Positions 23,002 through 24,174 of a stretch of DNA of 24,174 nucleotides are shown here, piece by piece. The stretch lies in the NCBI GenBank assembly GCA_934777245.1, contig CAKVND010000034.1:1-24174 (forward strand), written 5' to 3'. Both the position numbers and the translations under genes were made by a program. The DNA comes from an uncultured Candidatus Melainabacteria bacterium. GTDB lineage: Bacteria; Cyanobacteriota; Vampirovibrionia; Gastranaerophilales; Gastranaerophilaceae. Position 1 is the first letter of the stretch, and every line of letters begins with the position of its first letter. The notes under the pieces were generated by a model. That model ran no database searches. It was not told the DNA's origin and worked only from the letters and a program-made list of their open reading frames with translations.

Positions 23002-23061
23002 TTTTACACCACACTTCCAAACTGGTAAGCACAACCACTAGTTTAGAAGTGAAGCAGAAAA
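23002..23061 (+). repeat. Nested 60-bp hairpin element, copy 2
   Basis: It has the same length and arm layout as 22820-22879: TTTTACA, 4 nt, ACTTCC, a 27-nt loop region, GAAGTGAAG, 7 nt. The inner stem is different in sequence (AACT-GGT with ACC-ac-TAGTT) but still pairs, so structure is kept where sequence is not. Confidence 0.8.
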
Positions 23062-23157
23062 CTCCCCCAGGAGAGGGGATGATGCAAGATGCGTCTAGGG
23101 GAAGGAAAGAGAAGGGAAGGGGATATGCTAAAGACATCCAAGCAAGCAAGTCTCGTT

Positions 23158-23205
23158 CCCCTCTCCTTTTTTTCAATTCTACATGGAGAGGGTGCCGAAG
23201 GCGGG
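23158..23205 (+). repeat. 48-bp direct repeat, copy 1
   Basis: CCCCTCTCC, a run of seven T, CAATTCTACAT, then GGAGAGGGTGCCGAAGGCGGG. It matches 24051-24097 except for one T fewer there. It contains a CCCTCTCC/GGAGAGGG hairpin and is the inner right part of the MITE-like element. Confidence 0.93.
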
Positions 23206-23252
23206 AGAGGGTGTTATAAATTAGTTAGAGAAAACAGTTTATAAAAAACTGG

Positions 23253-23288
23253 ACTGCCACGAGAATCTAGCGATTTTCTCGCAATTAC
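23253..23288 (-). repeat. CATTGCGA-type inverted repeat, copy 2 (inverted)
   Basis: Read on the minus strand, GTAATTGCGAGAAAATC, GCTA, then GATTCTCGTGGCAGT resembles 22921-22956. The two lie in opposite orientation on either side of the MITE-like element. Both are followed, toward the element, by TTTTTTATA sequence. Confidence 0.72.
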
Positions 23289-23384
23289 AAAAACGTTTAG
23301 CCTAAAGCAATATAGCTTTTTAAATTTATTGAACAATAACGCCAAAGGAATAAGATGAAAAAGTTTAATTTGTTAATTCGATAT

Positions 23385-23418
23385 AAAACGCCTAAGAGAC
23401 AAATATCTTAGACGTTTT
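23385..23418 (-). terminator. Terminator of the 79-aa gene
   Basis: AAAACGCCTAAGA (23385-23397) pairs with TCTTAGACGTTTT (23406-23418), 13 bp with one mismatch. Read on the minus strand the hairpin ends in a CGTTTTATAT U-rich stretch, 30 bp past the stop codon of the minus-strand gene. Confidence 0.82.
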
Positions 23419-23447
23419 ATTTTAATTAAATTTTTATATAAAAATAT

Positions 23448-23687
23448 TTAAATTTTGAAACGTTTAATCATAGATTCCAACATTTTTAAAGCTTCATTTG
23501 AGGATATGTTACCATTTCTAACATTATTCACAAGCTTATTGAGAGGTTTTGCTTGGTCGGCAACATATTTTGAATAATTTAAAGTTTTACCTGTTACGGC
23601 CACTTTCTTTGGTTGACATTGGATGTGATGTGGATTCTTTTTCACATAAGAATAACCGTAAGCATTTCCTAAATTCATTTCATTCAT
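23448..23687 (-). CDS. 79-aa hypothetical protein
   Basis: This basic small protein (MNEMNLGNAYGYSYVKKNPH... ends ESMIKRFKI) has a tyrosine- and asparagine-rich N-terminus and a helical C-terminal half (about 45-79). TAGGAG lies 7 nt before the ATG and a terminator follows, so it has the signals of a real gene. It has no signal peptide or membrane segment. It stands alone between two repeat-rich stretches. Family not recognised. A downstream ATG (fourth codon) is a less well-placed start. Confidence 0.68.
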   Translation of the reverse strand: MNEMNLGNAYGYSYVKKNPHHIQCQPKKVAVTGKTLNYSKYVADQAKPLNKLVNNVRNGNISSNEALKMLESMIKRFKI

Positions 23688-23762
23688 AACTACACTCCTA
23701 TTTTTTATGTTCTACACTTTACATATGTATTAAAACAACTCACATTCAAAAATTGCGCGCGA

Positions 23763-23806
23763 ACTACTACTACAACAACAACAACTACTACTACTACTAC
23801 TACTAC
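23763..23806 (+). repeat. Trinucleotide microsatellite (ACT)3(ACA)4(ACT)7
   Basis: 44 bp of perfect triplets, including seven consecutive ACT units, lie in non-coding DNA 75 bp upstream of the 79-aa gene's start. No start codon is in frame to make a threonine tract, so it is not a coding repeat. Confidence 0.95.
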
Positions 23807-23847
23807 CCGTGCCAGGCTTGCATTTGAGATAAAAAATTCATATTTAC

Positions 23848-23924
23848 AAAACTTAACATTTAAAAATTAAAGATTTTAACTTTTTTTGGTGGACTAAAAA
23901 TAATAGTTAATAATAAGCTGGATT
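23848..23924 (+). repeat. Composite repeat leader, copy 2 (77 bp)
   Basis: It matches 22738-22814 with six substitutions and no gap. Downstream are GGTGCtaatcGCACC in place of the 60-bp hairpin, then AATGACG and GTCATTGCGA blocks in the same order as copy 1. Confidence 0.93.
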
Positions 23925-23978
23925 GTTTCGGTGCTAATCGCACCTCACAATGACGCCAAGACAATACTCTAATGCCAA

Positions 23979-24021
23979 GTCATTGCGAAAAGCAACGGTT
24001 ATTTGGAGTGACAAAGCAATC
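23979..24021 (+). repeat. CATTGCGA-type repeat, copy 3 (diverged)
   Basis: GTCATTGCGAAAAGC ... GAGTGACAAAGCAATC has the layout of the common GTCATTGCGA...GCAATC dispersed repeat and sits at the same place in composite copy 2 as 22921-22956 does in copy 1. Confidence 0.65.
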
Positions 24022-24050
24022 TATTCTTGCTTAAATAAATGTGTCTCACT

Positions 24051-24097
24051 CCCCTCTCCTTTTTTCAATTCTACATGGAGAGGGTGCCGAAGGCGGG
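24051..24097 (+). repeat. 47-bp direct repeat, copy 2
   Basis: Identical to 23158-23205 except for six rather than seven T in the central run. Here it lacks the TTATAAA terminal repeat that follows in the MITE-like copy, so it is either a truncated element or a separately moving module. Confidence 0.93.
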
Positions 24098-24174
24098 CAC
24101 TACTGTCCGAGATAATTTTTAGAAAAATCTCAAAATAGAATAAAATCATATAATTATGTTGCAAACATTGAGTC

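Larger units (their letters stand above)
22984..23220. mobile_element. MITE-like element, 237 bp with 18-bp terminal inverted repeats
   Basis: The left end TTTATAATACCCTCTCCC (22984-23001) and right end GGGAGAGGGTGTTATAAA (23203-23220) are inverted repeats matching 17/18. The interior carries the 60-bp nested hairpin (copy 2), further CCCTCTCC/GGAGAGGG pairs and no transposase. A clear target-site duplication is not visible because the ends themselves are AT-palindromic. It fits a non-autonomous element mobilised in trans. A 47-48-bp part of its right end recurs at 24051-24097. Confidence 0.78.
22679..23447. other. 769-bp gene-free, repeat-rich region
   Basis: No supportable gene was found. 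The stretch is built of repeat blocks: a 77-bp AT-rich leader, a 60-bp hairpin, CATTGCGA-type inverted repeats, a 237-bp MITE-like element and finally a terminator for the next minus-strand gene. ORFs seen inside it, such as 22965-23219, are low-complexity readings of the repeats and lack ribosome sites. Confidence 0.8.
23688..24174. other. 487-bp gene-free region at right edge
   Basis: No supportable gene was found. It contains a trinucleotide microsatellite (23763-23806), the second composite repeat leader (23848-23924), a small GGTGC/GCACC hairpin (23930-23944), a diverged CATTGCGA repeat (23979-24021) and the second 47-bp direct repeat (24051-24097). An ORF at 23950-24138 is a reading through these repeats. 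Confidence 0.75.

Noticed and set aside
22965..23219. Open frames on both strands across the MITE-like element
   Set aside because: They read through terminal inverted repeats and hairpins, have no ribosome site, and give low-complexity Pro/Arg/Ser sequence. The same phrase recurs at 23950-24138, as expected from a DNA repeat.
23763..23833. Poly-threonine protein encoded by the microsatellite
   Set aside because: The threonine frame has no ATG, GTG or TTG start upstream within reach and ends at a TAA shortly after the tract.
23950..24138. Possible 62-aa protein at the right edge
   Set aside because: It spans three repeat blocks and has no Shine-Dalgarno; its middle (PSPFFNSTWRGCRRR) is the translated 47-bp direct repeat.

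Overview
The window is AT-rich bacterial DNA using the standard genetic code. Strong Shine-Dalgarno sites precede most genes. The gene set suggests a gut member of the Vampirovibrionia/Melainabacteria (Gastranaerophilales-like): a short cyanobacterial-type S1 protein, IspH, an MCE/MlaD protein, a GerMN lipoprotein-like protein, BioY, a CpaE-like ATPase, and several small proteins of a lineage-specific look. This placement comes from recalled family resemblance, not from a search.

Layout. 1-2148 (minus): ribosomal protein S1 and ispH, ending in a long perfect terminator hairpin. 2200-6201 (plus): an MCE-domain protein; a GAF/HD-GYP-like protein whose HD dyad is gone; a 52-aa small protein; a TPR protein; and an orphan NarL-type response regulator. 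6289-7683 (minus): a 58-aa small protein, an Hsp20 chaperone, and an unrecognised 162-aa protein, with two hairpin terminators. 7684-8072 is a 389-bp gap with a good promoter and several hairpins. 8073-12396 (plus): a hybrid-cluster-protein homologue that has lost many cluster ligands, a receiver-ParA (CpaE/TadZ-like) ATPase, a membrane protein, and a short BcrA/BadF-type activase. 12498-15421 (plus) is a tight five-gene operon: DUF2993-like, GerMN, HicB-like, RimI, BioY. 15518-17377 (minus): yebC-ybaB-recR, with a curious 8-bp repeat array between ybaB and recR. 17523-18521 (plus) is a GNAT-like gene that appears to be leaderless.

From about 18.5 kb the window becomes accessory. It holds a 368-aa protein ending in a Bacteroidetes-style C-terminal motif, two convergent genes of different sequence each carrying an HExxH zincin signature, and a toxin-antitoxin locus. 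In that locus the HigA-like antitoxin is intact, while the Gp49/HigB-like toxin is a pseudogene with a lost start and two nonsense codons. Beyond these lies repeat-rich DNA: two copies of a composite repeat, a 237-bp MITE-like element with 18-bp terminal inverted repeats, a 60-bp nested hairpin present twice with a differently sequenced but still paired inner stem, a 47-48-bp direct repeat, and a trinucleotide microsatellite. One small gene (79 aa) sits among the repeats.

Most interesting: (1) the nested 60-bp covarying hairpin inside repeat elements; (2) the pair of zincin-like genes next to the Bacteroidetes-tagged protein; (3) two degenerate enzymes, the Hcp-like and the HD-GYP-like proteins, that keep the fold but not the metal sites; (4) the decayed toxin beside a live antitoxin; (5) promoter placements that imply leaderless mRNAs.
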